DNA of 64,000 nt from Psychroflexus lacisalsi (GTDB taxonomy: Bacteria; Bacteroidota; Bacteroidia; Flavobacteriales; Flavobacteriaceae), in NCBI RefSeq assembly GCF_020164495.1, contig NZ_JAIQYZ010000007.1, forward strand, positions 1 through 64,000, in the 5' to 3' direction. The translations under genes and the position numbers were made by a program. Of the stretch, positions 27,159 to 36,253 are shown in pieces. The notes below the pieces were generated by a model. That model was not told the DNA's origin. It did not search any database and was given only the letters and a program-made list of their open reading frames with translations. The first letter of the stretch is position 1, and each line of letters starts with the position of its first letter.

Positions 27159-28198
27159 ATATCGTCGTAATCCACTACTACTTTAGCGGAGGTGGGCTGT
27201 GCCTGACAAGTTAGGACCAGACCTTCTTCCAATTCATCATCGGTTAAAATTTGATTTTTACGCATTTCCACAGTTCCTTCTTTAATTTTGGCAACACACG
27301 AGCTACAAATACCACCTTGGCAAGAATAAGGTGCATCAATATCTTGTGCTAAAACAGCATCTAAAATGACACCGCTTTGGTCCATGGATAGTTCAAATTC
27401 TTCATCGTCGACTATAACGGTGAGCTTTGTTTCTCCATCAGTAGCAGCTTCAACTTCGCCTTCTTCTTTGGAAAAGAATAGCTCAAACTTGATTTGATCA
27501 TCATCGACTTCTGCCTCTTTTAAAGTAGTCTGTACCATCTCTATCATTGGCTCTGGTCCACAGAGGTAATATTGAGAAAAGTCGAATCCATCGTATTTAT
27601 TTTTGATGACGTAATTCACTGTGCCCTTGTCGATCCTTCCAAATTTGGCATCATCCTCCTGAGTTTCACTGTAAATGAATTCAATGAAAAGACGCTCAGG
27701 CAACTCTTTTTGCAAGTCCAATAACTCTTGAAAGTAAATAGTTTGCTCCGGAGATTTATTACCGTAAACCAAAACAAATTTTGCGGTTTCAGATTGAGAT
27801 AACAAAGTTCTTATCATGGCCATAATTGGCGTAATACCACTGCCCGCTGCAAAGGCACAAAATGTTTTACCATCCAATTGTTCTGGCAATAAAAACTTAC
27901 CTTCTGCAGGATGGACTTCAATCGCATCCCCTTCTGTTAAAACAGAGTTAGCATAATTTGAAAATTTTCCATCAGGAATTGCTTTCACAACAATTCCAAG
28001 ATCTTTTCCTTCTTCAGAAGAAATAGAATACGAACGTCTCACGTCCTCTCCGTCAATCTTGGTTTCTAAAGTTAAGTATTGACCGGCTTTAAATTTATAT
28101 ACTGAAGCGTATTCAGAAGGAACATCAAAGATGATGTTGACTGCTTTATCGGTTTGTCTATTGATTTCTTTGATAGAAAGCGTATGAAATTGTCCCAT
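27155..28198 (-). CDS. Ferredoxin-NADP reductase-like oxidoreductase with C-terminal 2Fe-2S domain (PaaE-like)
   Basis: 347 aa. An FAD-binding domain (RRSYSISSEEG, the RxYS motif, near residue 55), an NAD(P)-binding domain (FAAGSGITPIMAMIRT near 112-127, LCGPEPMIEMV near 212) and a C-terminal plant-type 2Fe-2S ferredoxin domain (YSCQGGICSSCVAKIKEG and LTCQA, that is CX4CX2C...C). This order is that of PaaE/HmpX-type reductases, which pass electrons from NAD(P)H to an oxygenase or other acceptor. No paaABCD oxygenase genes are nearby, so the acceptor is unknown. Monocistronic. Confidence 0.88.
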   Translation of the reverse strand: MGQFHTLSIKEINRQTDKAVNIIFDVPSEYASVYKFKAGQYLTLETKIDGEDVRRSYSISSEEGKDLGIVVKAIPDGKFSNYANSVLTEGDAIEVHPAEGKFLLPEQLDGKTFCAFAAGSGITPIMAMIRTLLSQSETAKFVLVYGNKSPEQTIYFQELLDLQKELPERLFIEFIYSETQEDDAKFGRIDKGTVNYVIKNKYDGFDFSQYYLCGPEPMIEMVQTTLKEAEVDDDQIKFELFFSKEEGEVEAATDGETKLTVIVDDEEFELSMDQSGVILDAVLAQDIDAPYSCQGGICSSCVAKIKEGTVEMRKNQILTDDELEEGLVLTCQAQPTSAKVVVDYDDI

Positions 28199-28307
28199 TA
28201 ATTTTTATTTATGGGCTAAAAATACAACCTTTCAGAAATTAGCCTAGTTAATGAACAATATTTTAATGTGCTTTTAAGTTTTTATCCAGAAGTACACATT
28301 TTCAAAT

Positions 28308-28315
28308 TATATTTG
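28308..28315 (+). promoter_or_regulatory. -7 promoter box for the transglycosylase gene
   Basis: TATATTTG matches TAnnTTTG; the start codon is 22 bp further on at 28338. Confidence 0.55.
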
Positions 28316-28337
28316 TACAATTAATTTTTTTTAACTT

Positions 28338-29864
28338 ATGACTCTAAATAATCTACGTTTTACTTTACTTTTTCTAAGCTTAGGAACGATTTGTTTTGCA
28401 CAAGGTTTAAAACCAGACTTAAAAAATCAATCTCCGCAAAAAGTAGAACTGCATAAGATTGAGGTAGATTCATTGGAGTTGATTTTGGAAGATTACAGAC
28501 AATCTATGAAATTGGATTCGTTATGGAGAATCCAATTGACAGATCAAAGCTATTCCAGACGTTTAGAAAATATCATCAAAGACAGTTTGGAAAATAATGC
28601 CGTTATCACAGAAATACCCACAGAACTTTTAAAAGAACGCTTAGCTACTATAAACGCAAAAACTCCATTTAATATTGAATACAATGAAAGTTTGGAAAGT
28701 GTCATCGGTTATTTCTTAAGAAGAGAAAAACAAGGAACTGAACGACTCATGGGACTGAGTAAATTTTATTTCCCCATGTTTGAAGCCACACTGGATAAAT
28801 ATGACGTTCCGCTAGAAATGAAATATTTGGCCTTAGTAGAGTCTGCCTTAAATCCTCAGGCAAAATCCAGAGTTGGCGCCACAGGTTTATGGCAATTTAT
28901 GTACAGCACAGGAAAAATGTACGATCTCGATGTGAGTAGTTATGTAGACGAGCGTATGGATCCAGTGGCTTCAACTGAAGCTGCAGCAAAGTATTTGAAG
29001 AGATTATATTATATGTTCGACGATTGGGATTTAGCCTTGGCCGCTTACAATTCCGGACCAGGAAACGTATCTAAAGCCATACGGCGCAGTGGAGGAGAAA
29101 CCAATTACTGGAAACTTAGAAATTATTTGCCAAGAGAGACGGCTGGCTATGTACCTTCCTTTCAAGCCATGCTTTATCTATATGAGTATGCAGACGAACA
29201 CGGGTTTCAACCTCAGCTTCCAATGTCCACCTACTATGGAACAGATACTATCAAGGTTAAAAAGCTTATCACTTTAGACCAAGTCGCCAAAATCACCCAG
29301 ACCAATAAAGAATTGCTGGAATTTCTCAACCCCAGCTACAAATTAGGAATTGTACCTTTTGAAGAAAATAAATCCTATTATTTACGTCTTCCTTATGAAA
29401 AATCAGGACTGTTTGTAGCCAATGAGGATGAAATTTATGGCTTTGCAAAAGAGCATCTTGTTGAAAATGAAGAATCTCTTCCCAAAAATTACAAAGCAGA
29501 CGATAAAATTAATTATTACGTCAAGTCTGGCGATTACCTGGGAAGGATTGCAGAGAAATTTGGAGTTGGCGTGAGCCAGATCAGAGCCTGGAATAATTTG
29601 AGAGGGAACAACCTGAATATAGGTCAAAAGCTTATCATCTATCCAAAAAATGTAAATGCCGTAGTGGAAGCTCAATCCAAAACTAAATCAGCCAAATCTT
29701 CAGCTGAAAGTAAGCCTGAATTCTATAAAGTTAAAAGAGGGGATTCACTTTGGACTATATCAAGAAAATATCCAGGCATCAGTGTTGAAGACTTAAAGTC
29801 TATCAATAAACTGAACAATACTCAGTTAAAGCCAGGAATGAAACTCAAAGTGTCCAAAAGCTAG
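28338..29864 (+). CDS. Lytic transglycosylase with two LysM domains (MltD-like)
   Basis: 508 aa with a signal peptide (about 1-21, ending CFAQG). The SLT domain lies at about 150-260: LALVESALNPQAKSRVGATG carries the likely catalytic E168, followed by LWQFMYSTGKMY and ALAAYNSGPGNVSKAI. Two LysM peptidoglycan-binding domains are at the C-terminus (YYVKSGDYLGRIAEKFGVGV at about 396-440 and YKVKRGDSLWTISRKYPGI at about 460-505). It cleaves glycan strands of the wall to 1,6-anhydro products in the periplasm. The gene has its own promoter at 28308 and its stop overlaps the convergent gene by 4 bp. Confidence 0.93.
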   Translation: MTLNNLRFTLLFLSLGTICFAQGLKPDLKNQSPQKVELHKIEVDSLELILEDYRQSMKLDSLWRIQLTDQSYSRRLENIIKDSLENNAVITEIPTELLKERLATINAKTPFNIEYNESLESVIGYFLRREKQGTERLMGLSKFYFPMFEATLDKYDVPLEMKYLALVESALNPQAKSRVGATGLWQFMYSTGKMYDLDVSSYVDERMDPVASTEAAAKYLKRLYYMFDDWDLALAAYNSGPGNVSKAIRRSGGETNYWKLRNYLPRETAGYVPSFQAMLYLYEYADEHGFQPQLPMSTYYGTDTIKVKKLITLDQVAKITQTNKELLEFLNPSYKLGIVPFEENKSYYLRLPYEKSGLFVANEDEIYGFAKEHLVENEESLPKNYKADDKINYYVKSGDYLGRIAEKFGVGVSQIRAWNNLRGNNLNIGQKLIIYPKNVNAVVEAQSKTKSAKSSAESKPEFYKVKRGDSLWTISRKYPGISVEDLKSINKLNNTQLKPGMKLKVSKS

Positions 29865-32800
29865 AAGAACGCTCTTAACTGAACACTTCCCGTATGGATT
29901 GCATTCACATTTTCGCTTTTCCTACCAAAATAGGTCAAATTAAGATCCAGAAAATCTGTGATTTTCTTCTGGAGAAACAACGACCAGGTAAAATTGTCAT
30001 TGGGTAATAAGCCTTCAAGCAACTGGTAAGCCACTGGAGAAAATGTACTCCCGTCAAATTCATTTTGAATGTAATTTACCTCTCCGTTAATGCTATATTT
30101 TTGAGCGTTATTCAAAGTAAAGGATAAACCAAAAGTTTGCTGGTTCAAAGATTCCTGCTCTCCAACCTGGTTTTCTTTGGAAGCCAATTCATAGAATACA
30201 TCAAAGCGTTTATCACCAAGTAAGTAGGACAGTTTAGGATTTAAAGAAAAGCCTTCAATTTCAAAATTCCTATTCTGAAATCGATCCGAAAAACTCTCAG
30301 AAGAATTGACGTCCTGAGTTAATGTCAACAACCAACTCTCCTGAAACTTATGAATAAACTTGAGCTCATGCAAAAGGTTTGAACTTTCCTGAAGTCCTAA
30401 AAGACTGAGGTTTTTGGTTGTATTCTGTGTGAAATTATAAGACGTTGTGAATTTTTGAAGACTTCGGTTAAAAAATAAAATATTTCTGAACGTCGTATTT
30501 TCTCCGAGAATATCTTCACCACTTCCTCCAAAGGGGTTCAGACTTAATGAATTTCCATCTTTACGTAGCTTTTTATCCAGCAAAAGTGAAGTTTGATTAT
30601 AGAATCTGGAAGCTATTTTTTTCCAGCCTTCTTTATTCTGCCAGGTTTGAAAATTTAACGTTAGCTGTTGACTAAATCGGGTTTGATTGGTTCTGACGAA
30701 AATTTGATTGGGTAGTAATATTCGTACAAATCTCCCTTCGTCCAGGAATTGAGCAATTTCAAATTCATTCAACTCCTGGACTCCATTAGCATTGTAATCT
30801 ATCCAGGTGTATTGTCCTTGACCCGGCTCGACTTCGAGATAAGTAAATTCTTGCTGTGCAATGCTTCCGCTATTGGTTTCGTAAGTCGTGTTTAGATTGA
30901 CTAGCCTATCCCACAAATTTTGCGAATACGTAACTCTGGAGTTCAAACTTTGCTCATCTGCCCGGTCTTGCTCATTGAACTTTAGATTCCTGAGGTTGGC
31001 AAATACCCTGAGTTTCGTCGCTTGCGTATTGACTAATTGAGACCTCACAAAATAATTATCTGACGAGTTGACGCGTTGTAAACTATTATTTCTTAAACTA
31101 TCATTTTCACGATATCTATAACCCAATTCCGCATATACATTTGTAGAATCCCCCACCCCGGAGAACACTTCATAACTAGCAAAGCGCTGAGTGTTGGCTG
31201 TAAAATCTTCGGTGTCTACTCTCGATTCCTGATTATCCTCCATATTGTACCGTAAACCTGACCAAAATTTTCCGAAATCATAAATCCCGGAGACACTTGC
31301 CCTAGCGAATTTTGAATTTAGGAATGAAGATTCACTGTCCATGTAGCTGGCGTTGGCATCTATTCTGAATTTGCTTTGAACTTGTCTCGCGCTCATAGAA
31401 TGTTTTTCGCCTAAAAAATCATTTGAATATTCCAAGCGCTGAAAGCGGTATTGCGTGTTGCTTTCCAAATTATTTCTGAAATCAAAACCCGTATCGACAA
31501 ATGTTTGATCTCCTGTTGGATTAAAAAGATTCCAATCTCTGGTAAATTCCACGTTGTACAAACGTTCTATACTGGTGTAAGTTTCTTCTATGAAATTCAA
31601 ATTTCCAAAAACATCCAACTTTTTATCTGCGCCCTGTTGATATAAAGTCTGATTGATAGATAATTGAGTCGCCAGGCCACGATTATCGCCCTGGTCGCTA
31701 TCAGAAAATGAATTTTCATCATTATTGCTTGCTGCGACTTCAAACTGAACGGTCGTTTTTTCAGAAGGGGAATACACGCCATTGAGCATAGCGATTTGAA
31801 GTTTGGTCGGAGCAAAAAGTCTTACGACAGGTTCAAAATTTCCTTGAGGAACACCATCAATTGGAGAAACATATTCATAAATATTGGCAATAGCATCTCG
31901 ACTTGATAAAATATAATTCCCCTGATTGGCTCCAAGATTGGTATAACGAACATTGAACAATTCAGCTTCGGGGTCAGTCGAAAATACGAACACTTCTCTC
32001 CCGTCTCGAAGTTCCTTTTCGTATAAAATTCTGTTTTCAGAATAATCAGCCGGAACTGCACTTGGTGCAAACATTTGGTCCTGATTATCACCAGCTTCCT
32101 CCAGAGCATTTACTTGCTCATCTGTAAGGCTTTGTTGTAAAGGCTGATTTTTTAGATCATTTTCATTGTAAAGAAATCCATTCAGTTGAAGGGCTTCAGA
32201 ACTGAATCGGGATCCTGTAGTTGCAACAATTCTTGAAAAGTTCCTGTCGGAAACCTGATATTCAACAACAATTCGCATTTCAGAAGTAATAGGAAAAGTA
32301 GAATTGAAAATAATTTCACCAGCGTTATAGTCTATGAGATAGTCTTCGTTTTCTCCCCGGGTTAAAATCCTACCGTTGACGTAGACATCTTCGCTTCCAG
32401 AGATGATCAAAACAAAAAGTTCACCGTTTTGCCCTACTAGTTTATAGGGTCCTTGATTTCCTTCCTGAGCAGTCAGCTCACTTCGTGTAAAAACCCCTCT
32501 CACCAATGCGCCAGCAGAGTAAACTTCGGTTTGGCGCTTTTCATTACCTACATCTGCAGAGAGCAAAAGTCCTTGGACCCGCTTGGTGTAGGAAGCAAAA
32601 AAAGATTCATTTTCTATCAAATCAATATCACCGGCGCGTATTCTCCACTTTTCAGATCCCAATTCGATAAAAATCTGGTCAAATTCATCCAGCTGTTGAG
32701 TATATCCGCCAGATTGAGTTGGTGCATTGTCATCTTGAATAGAAGCCTTTAAGGTCACATTTTCAGAAATTTTCCCAGAGATCTGCAAATCGAGTTCAGA

Positions 32801-33265
32801 TCTTACCACTGCATTTTGATTATTCCCCACACTTATGGCTCTTGAAATACTTCCGCTGGTATTAAGTCCCGCAAAAGGAACAAAATTGCTGGGCTGTCGC
32901 TGTTGTTGTAATTCGTATAAATTATCAACTGGGTTTCCTGTATCGATAATCAGGTTATCGTCCAAGCCTTTATAAGTTTTGGTTAAGGATTCCGGATACT
33001 TTAAATAGGTAACTATTAAACTATCATTGTTTGATTTTAATTCTGAAAAAGGAAACAGTTGAGCCTTGGGAAAATCAATTTTGTATAGAGTGGATTCAAT
33101 TTCTAAACTATCTGTGGTTTGTAATTTAAATTGGAATGGAGCAATACTTACCTCCTCGAGTTGTATTGTATCTTGGAAACCTACAGTTTTGGTGACTAAG
33201 CCAGACTGAGCGAAAATTGAGCTTATGCAGCAACACAAAAAGACAAGTAAGAGATAATGCCTCAT
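29861..33265 (-). CDS. Giant outer-membrane beta-barrel protein of unknown function
   Basis: 1134 aa with a signal peptide (1-19, ending IFAQS). After an N-terminal part with short beta stretches (NLYELQQQRQPSNFVPF, NTSGSISRAISVGNNQNAVV), the sequence is a long series of amphipathic strands (YTQQLDEFDQIFIELG, RIVVEYQVSDRNF, and many more) up to an aromatic C-terminal strand (VQLRAFF), as expected for an outer-membrane barrel. A central segment (VEPGQGQYTWIDYNANGVQE, with a DYNANG-type acidic loop) may bind Ca. I recognise the type as common in Flavobacteriaceae but know no function. A leader with promoter and hairpin lies upstream (33338-33448). Confidence 0.7.
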   Translation of the reverse strand: MRHYLLLVFLCCCISSIFAQSGLVTKTVGFQDTIQLEEVSIAPFQFKLQTTDSLEIESTLYKIDFPKAQLFPFSELKSNNDSLIVTYLKYPESLTKTYKGLDDNLIIDTGNPVDNLYELQQQRQPSNFVPFAGLNTSGSISRAISVGNNQNAVVRSELDLQISGKISENVTLKASIQDDNAPTQSGGYTQQLDEFDQIFIELGSEKWRIRAGDIDLIENESFFASYTKRVQGLLLSADVGNEKRQTEVYSAGALVRGVFTRSELTAQEGNQGPYKLVGQNGELFVLIISGSEDVYVNGRILTRGENEDYLIDYNAGEIIFNSTFPITSEMRIVVEYQVSDRNFSRIVATTGSRFSSEALQLNGFLYNENDLKNQPLQQSLTDEQVNALEEAGDNQDQMFAPSAVPADYSENRILYEKELRDGREVFVFSTDPEAELFNVRYTNLGANQGNYILSSRDAIANIYEYVSPIDGVPQGNFEPVVRLFAPTKLQIAMLNGVYSPSEKTTVQFEVAASNNDENSFSDSDQGDNRGLATQLSINQTLYQQGADKKLDVFGNLNFIEETYTSIERLYNVEFTRDWNLFNPTGDQTFVDTGFDFRNNLESNTQYRFQRLEYSNDFLGEKHSMSARQVQSKFRIDANASYMDSESSFLNSKFARASVSGIYDFGKFWSGLRYNMEDNQESRVDTEDFTANTQRFASYEVFSGVGDSTNVYAELGYRYRENDSLRNNSLQRVNSSDNYFVRSQLVNTQATKLRVFANLRNLKFNEQDRADEQSLNSRVTYSQNLWDRLVNLNTTYETNSGSIAQQEFTYLEVEPGQGQYTWIDYNANGVQELNEFEIAQFLDEGRFVRILLPNQIFVRTNQTRFSQQLTLNFQTWQNKEGWKKIASRFYNQTSLLLDKKLRKDGNSLSLNPFGGSGEDILGENTTFRNILFFNRSLQKFTTSYNFTQNTTKNLSLLGLQESSNLLHELKFIHKFQESWLLTLTQDVNSSESFSDRFQNRNFEIEGFSLNPKLSYLLGDKRFDVFYELASKENQVGEQESLNQQTFGLSFTLNNAQKYSINGEVNYIQNEFDGSTFSPVAYQLLEGLLPNDNFTWSLFLQKKITDFLDLNLTYFGRKSENVNAIHTGSVQLRAFF

Positions 33266-33337
33266 ATGTGTAAAACTAAAGCTTTACTAAAATATTTTAA
33301 TGACTTATAAAAAAGTAATTGAGGAAATCAGGAAAGT

Positions 33338-33411
33338 TTATAAAAACACAAAGCCTCGGTTATGAATCCGAGGCTCTGCTAATTAACCAATCTATTATGA
33401 AAAACTTCATC
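33338..33411 (-). ncRNA. Candidate small RNA or attenuating leader upstream of the giant barrel gene
   Basis: A promoter (33418-33448, minus) should start transcription near 33411. The transcript ends in the hairpin AGCCTCGG, eight bases, CCGAGGCT (33375-33352) followed by TTGTGTTTTT, a plausible intrinsic terminator about 75 bp before the next gene start at 33265. It contains a 16-codon frame (33410-33360; MKFFIIDWLISRASDS) whose stop lies in the hairpin loop, so ribosome passage could open the hairpin. Alternatively it is a free 70-nt RNA, or the terminator of the trmB-lysE-atl operon. Which one cannot be told from the sequence. Confidence 0.4.
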
Positions 33412-33417
33412 CTGATA

Positions 33418-33448
33418 CAAATATAAAAGATTTGTTCACTTTTCAAAA
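33418..33448 (-). promoter_or_regulatory. Near-consensus promoter (minus strand)
   Basis: -7 box TATATTTG (33425-33418) with TTTG of the -33 region 18 bp upstream (33447-33444). This is the only promoter in the window where both boxes fit well. Confidence 0.6.
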
Positions 33449-33482
33449 CAATTAAAAAGCTAAAGATTTACTAAAATTAAAT

Positions 33483-33824
33483 TCAATCTTCAAAATACTC
33501 GTTAACAGGCGGTTGCCAGAAAATTTTTTCAAAGTTTTTTATTTTATCATCTTTAACCACCACACCTTCTTCTTCCAATAGCCGTTGCATCGTATCCTGA
33601 CCAGGAAAATGATGCTTACCAGTTAACATCCCAATTCTATTCACCACGCGATGCGCAGGTAGATCTCGATCCAGCTTCACACAGGCATTCATGGCATACC
33701 CAACAGTCCTGGCACTTTTTGCAGCACCAATAGCTTTTGCGATTGCTCCGTAGCTGGTCACTTTTCCTTCTGGAATTTTAGCAACAATGCTGTAGACCCT
33801 TTCAAAAAAATCTGAGTTAGCCAT
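33483..33824 (-). CDS. Alkyltransferase-like (ATL) protein, MGMT family
   Basis: 113 aa. The DNA-binding core of O6-methylguanine methyltransferases is complete (FFERVYSIVAKIPEGKVTSYGAIAKAIG, SARTVGYAMN), but the active-site PCHR is replaced by PAHR (DLPAHRVVNRIG), so the acceptor Cys is missing. Proteins of this kind (ATL, as in fission yeast and E. coli YbaZ) bind alkylated guanine and hand it to nucleotide excision repair without repairing it themselves. It is the last gene of a run with trmB and lysE (3 bp spacing), probably only a shared transcript. Confidence 0.9.
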   Translation of the reverse strand: MANSDFFERVYSIVAKIPEGKVTSYGAIAKAIGAAKSARTVGYAMNACVKLDRDLPAHRVVNRIGMLTGKHHFPGQDTMQRLLEEEGVVVKDDKIKNFEKIFWQPPVNEYFED

Positions 33825-33827
33825 GAT

Positions 33828-34451
33828 TTACATATTATATAATCTAGCAATAGTAATGATAATTAGAACCAGCATCAAAGCCGCCATAAAATAATTGGAG
33901 TATTTTTTAAAAAGCTCTGTCTTTCCGTCGATTTTCATAATGAAAATGATGTAAAGGTATAGTGTAGTAAAAGTGCCCAAAGCCGCACTCAAGGCAAAAA
34001 AAACATCATTATAAGTCGTAAATGTGATTTTGAAATTGTTGGTTAACAGAGTTCCAATAAGGACGAAGTAAGGTATTGGAAAGATATTGAGTCCTGAAAC
34101 TAAAATCCCTGTAAAAAAACTTTTAGTTCCCGTTCGTTTCTTAATCGTACGTTGAGTCTTTTTGCGATTGGCAGACAATAAAAAGTAGAGGAACATCAAA
34201 ATCAAGATGGCAACTCCGGCTTTGAGAAACATACTCTTAACGTGAGGATGTGAAAAGATATATTTTGAAATTAAGACAGCAAGAAGCGCCTGAAAGAAAA
34301 CAACTAAAGAAGCGCCAAAAGCCATAAAAGTGCCATTGCGCTTTCCTTTTTCAAGGCAGGTTTTTGCTACACTCATATTAACAAGTCCTGGGGGCACCAC
34401 CCCAACAAAAGCCGCTAAAAAGGTATAGATATAAATCTGTAAGTCCCCCAA
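33828..34451 (-). CDS. LysE/RhtB family amino-acid exporter
   Basis: 207 aa with six predicted membrane segments. The N-terminus has the conserved block FVGVVPPGLVNMSVAKTCLEKG, comparable to the GxxPGP-type motif of the family; residues 85-115 are a Lys/Arg-rich cytoplasmic loop (NRKKTQRTIKKRTGTKSFF). Family members export basic or neutral amino acids and similar compounds from the cytoplasm; the substrate here is unknown. It lies 3 bp from trmB and 3 bp from the ATL gene. Confidence 0.85.
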   Translation of the reverse strand: MGDLQIYIYTFLAAFVGVVPPGLVNMSVAKTCLEKGKRNGTFMAFGASLVVFFQALLAVLISKYIFSHPHVKSMFLKAGVAILILMFLYFLLSANRKKTQRTIKKRTGTKSFFTGILVSGLNIFPIPYFVLIGTLLTNNFKITFTTYNDVFFALSAALGTFTTLYLYIIFIMKIDGKTELFKKYSNYFMAALMLVLIIITIARLYNM

Positions 34452-34454
34452 ATC

Positions 34455-35132
34455 TTATTCCTTAAGTCTAAATTTTAAATAGGTGATAGATTTCTTTTTA
34501 TCCAAATACTGTTGCTCATAAAAAGTTTGGATACCAACAACTTCTTCCGGAGCTTCATGGTTAACATAAACATCGTGATGCGCATAAATGATATCGTGAC
34601 CCAAACCTTCTAAAATACCCAGAGTATAACCATGCATAAATTCGCTATCAGTTTTTAAATGGATAAGGCCTTCTTTGGTTAATATCCTTTTGTATTTATT
34701 CAGAAAATCGGGATTGGTCATTCTGTGCTTGGTGCGTTTCCACTTGATTTGTGGATCTGGGAAAGTGATCCAGATTTCGTCCACTTCACCATCTGCAAAG
34801 ACCTGGTCTACCAGTTCTATTTGAGTTCTCAAAAACCCTACGTTGGGCATATCGCCTTCCAAAGCTGTTTTGGCTCCTCTCCAAAATCTAGCGCCTTTTA
34901 TATCTATTCCTAGATAATTACAGTCCTTGTTTCTTTCAGCAAGTCCCAGAGTATACTCTCCTTTACCACAGCCTAATTCTAAGATTAAAGGTTTATCATT
35001 TTTGAAAAAATCACGTTTCCATTTTCCTTTATACTCGTATAGTTCATCAACTATTTCAGATCGTGTAGGTTGCACTACATTTTCAAAAACCTCGTTCTCT
35101 TTAAATCGTTTAAGCTTGTTTTTACTCCCCAC
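34455..35132 (-). CDS. trmB: tRNA (guanosine(46)-N7)-methyltransferase
   Basis: 225 aa. A SAM-binding motif (ILELGCGKGEYTLGLAERN) near residue 50 is followed by the family signature WITFPDPQIKWKRTKHRM and LKTDSEFMHGY. TrmB methylates G46 in the variable loop of tRNAs. It is the first gene of the trmB-lysE-atl run. The upstream 59 bp are shared with the divergent glycosyltransferase gene. Confidence 0.95.
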   Translation of the reverse strand: MGSKNKLKRFKENEVFENVVQPTRSEIVDELYEYKGKWKRDFFKNDKPLILELGCGKGEYTLGLAERNKDCNYLGIDIKGARFWRGAKTALEGDMPNVGFLRTQIELVDQVFADGEVDEIWITFPDPQIKWKRTKHRMTNPDFLNKYKRILTKEGLIHLKTDSEFMHGYTLGILEGLGHDIIYAHHDVYVNHEAPEEVVGIQTFYEQQYLDKKKSITYLKFRLKE

Positions 35133-35191
35133 TTTCGCTGAAATTTTCGTGTAAAATTAACTAAATTTACCAATACACAAAACCTTCTATT

Positions 35192-36253
35192 TTGCACTTT
35201 CCAAACCATGTTCTAGTTTCACCTCTCAACTGGGGTCTTGGCCACGCCAGTAGATGTGTGCCCGTAATCCGCCATTTTCTGAAACAAGGCTCTAAGGTCA
35301 GCATTGCATCCGATGGGGATGCGTTACAATTACTAAAAGACGAATTTCCAGAGCTGGATGTTTTAGAATTAAATTCGAGTGAAGTCGTTTATTCCAGCTC
35401 TGGTTTTTTCTTTTATCTGAAATTGATTCTACAAGGTCATGGTTTAAAAGAACGAGCCAAAAAAGATGAGATACTGATTGAAAGTTATGCTGAAAAAAAT
35501 CATGTTGATTTGATTATTTCAGATCACAGATTTGGAGCAATATCTAAAACGATAAAATCGGTGATTATTTCTCATCAATTGAAATTTAAAGCTGGACTAT
35601 TCTCCAGAGCCTCTTCTTCTTTAAATGCAAAATTCCACAATCGTTATGATGAAGTCTGGATTCCAGATGCTGAAGTCCCTTTCGACTTGAGTGGTGTCTT
35701 AAGCCATTCGAAACAAGTGAAGGTCCCAACCCGAAGAATTGGGGTTTTAAGTCGGTTTTCTAAAATAGAACTGCCAGTAGATATTGATTACCTAGCCGTG
35801 ATCTCTGGACCAGAGCCTTTGCGAACCTCTTTGGAGAAATGTTTGATTGCAGCTTTCCAAGTTCTCTCTAGTAAAAAAACAGTTATAGTACGTGGAGTCT
35901 ATAACACAGAGTCTTTAAACGACTTGCCCAATATTAGCTTTTACAATCACTTAAATTCTGAAGAACTCAATTCACTGGTTTGCAGAACCAAAGTAGTGAT
36001 TTGCAGATCGGGTTATTCCTCTGTTATGGATATGGCTTGTCTTGGAAAAAAAGTATTTTTTGTTCCTACGCCACACCAAGGAGAACAAGAGTATTTATCA
36101 GAAAGGCTGGAACACATGAAAATTGCACCGTTCTCATCTCAGGAGAATTTCAAAACTAGAGATCTCGAGAACTTAAAGTTTTATTCTGGATTTAATTCAG
36201 AAGAGATGCATCAGTTTCCTCTTCCAGGATTTCTTCCGACTTTGGAAGGGTAA
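35192..36253 (+). CDS. Glycosyltransferase, MurG/GT28-like
   Basis: 353 aa if started at TTG 35192 (MHFPNHVLVSPLNWGLGHAS); no in-frame ATG precedes the conserved N-terminus, so the exact start is uncertain. The N-terminal GxGHASR motif is a Gly loop typical of GT-B enzymes, and the C-terminal half has VICRSGYSSVMDMACLGKKV and FFVPTPHQGEQEYLSERLE, like the nucleotide-sugar-binding part of MurG-type enzymes. Acceptor and sugar are unknown. The 3' end overlaps the 3' end of the histidine kinase gene by 62 bp. Confidence 0.8.
   Translation: MHFPNHVLVSPLNWGLGHASRCVPVIRHFLKQGSKVSIASDGDALQLLKDEFPELDVLELNSSEVVYSSSGFFFYLKLILQGHGLKERAKKDEILIESYAEKNHVDLIISDHRFGAISKTIKSVIISHQLKFKAGLFSRASSSLNAKFHNRYDEVWIPDAEVPFDLSGVLSHSKQVKVPTRRIGVLSRFSKIELPVDIDYLAVISGPEPLRTSLEKCLIAAFQVLSSKKTVIVRGVYNTESLNDLPNISFYNHLNSEELNSLVCRTKVVICRSGYSSVMDMACLGKKVFFVPTPHQGEQEYLSERLEHMKIAPFSSQENFKTRDLENLKFYSGFNSEEMHQFPLPGFLPTLEG

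Noticed and set aside
32453-32752. 99-codon plus-strand frame
   Set aside because: Antisense to the giant barrel gene, no independent support.
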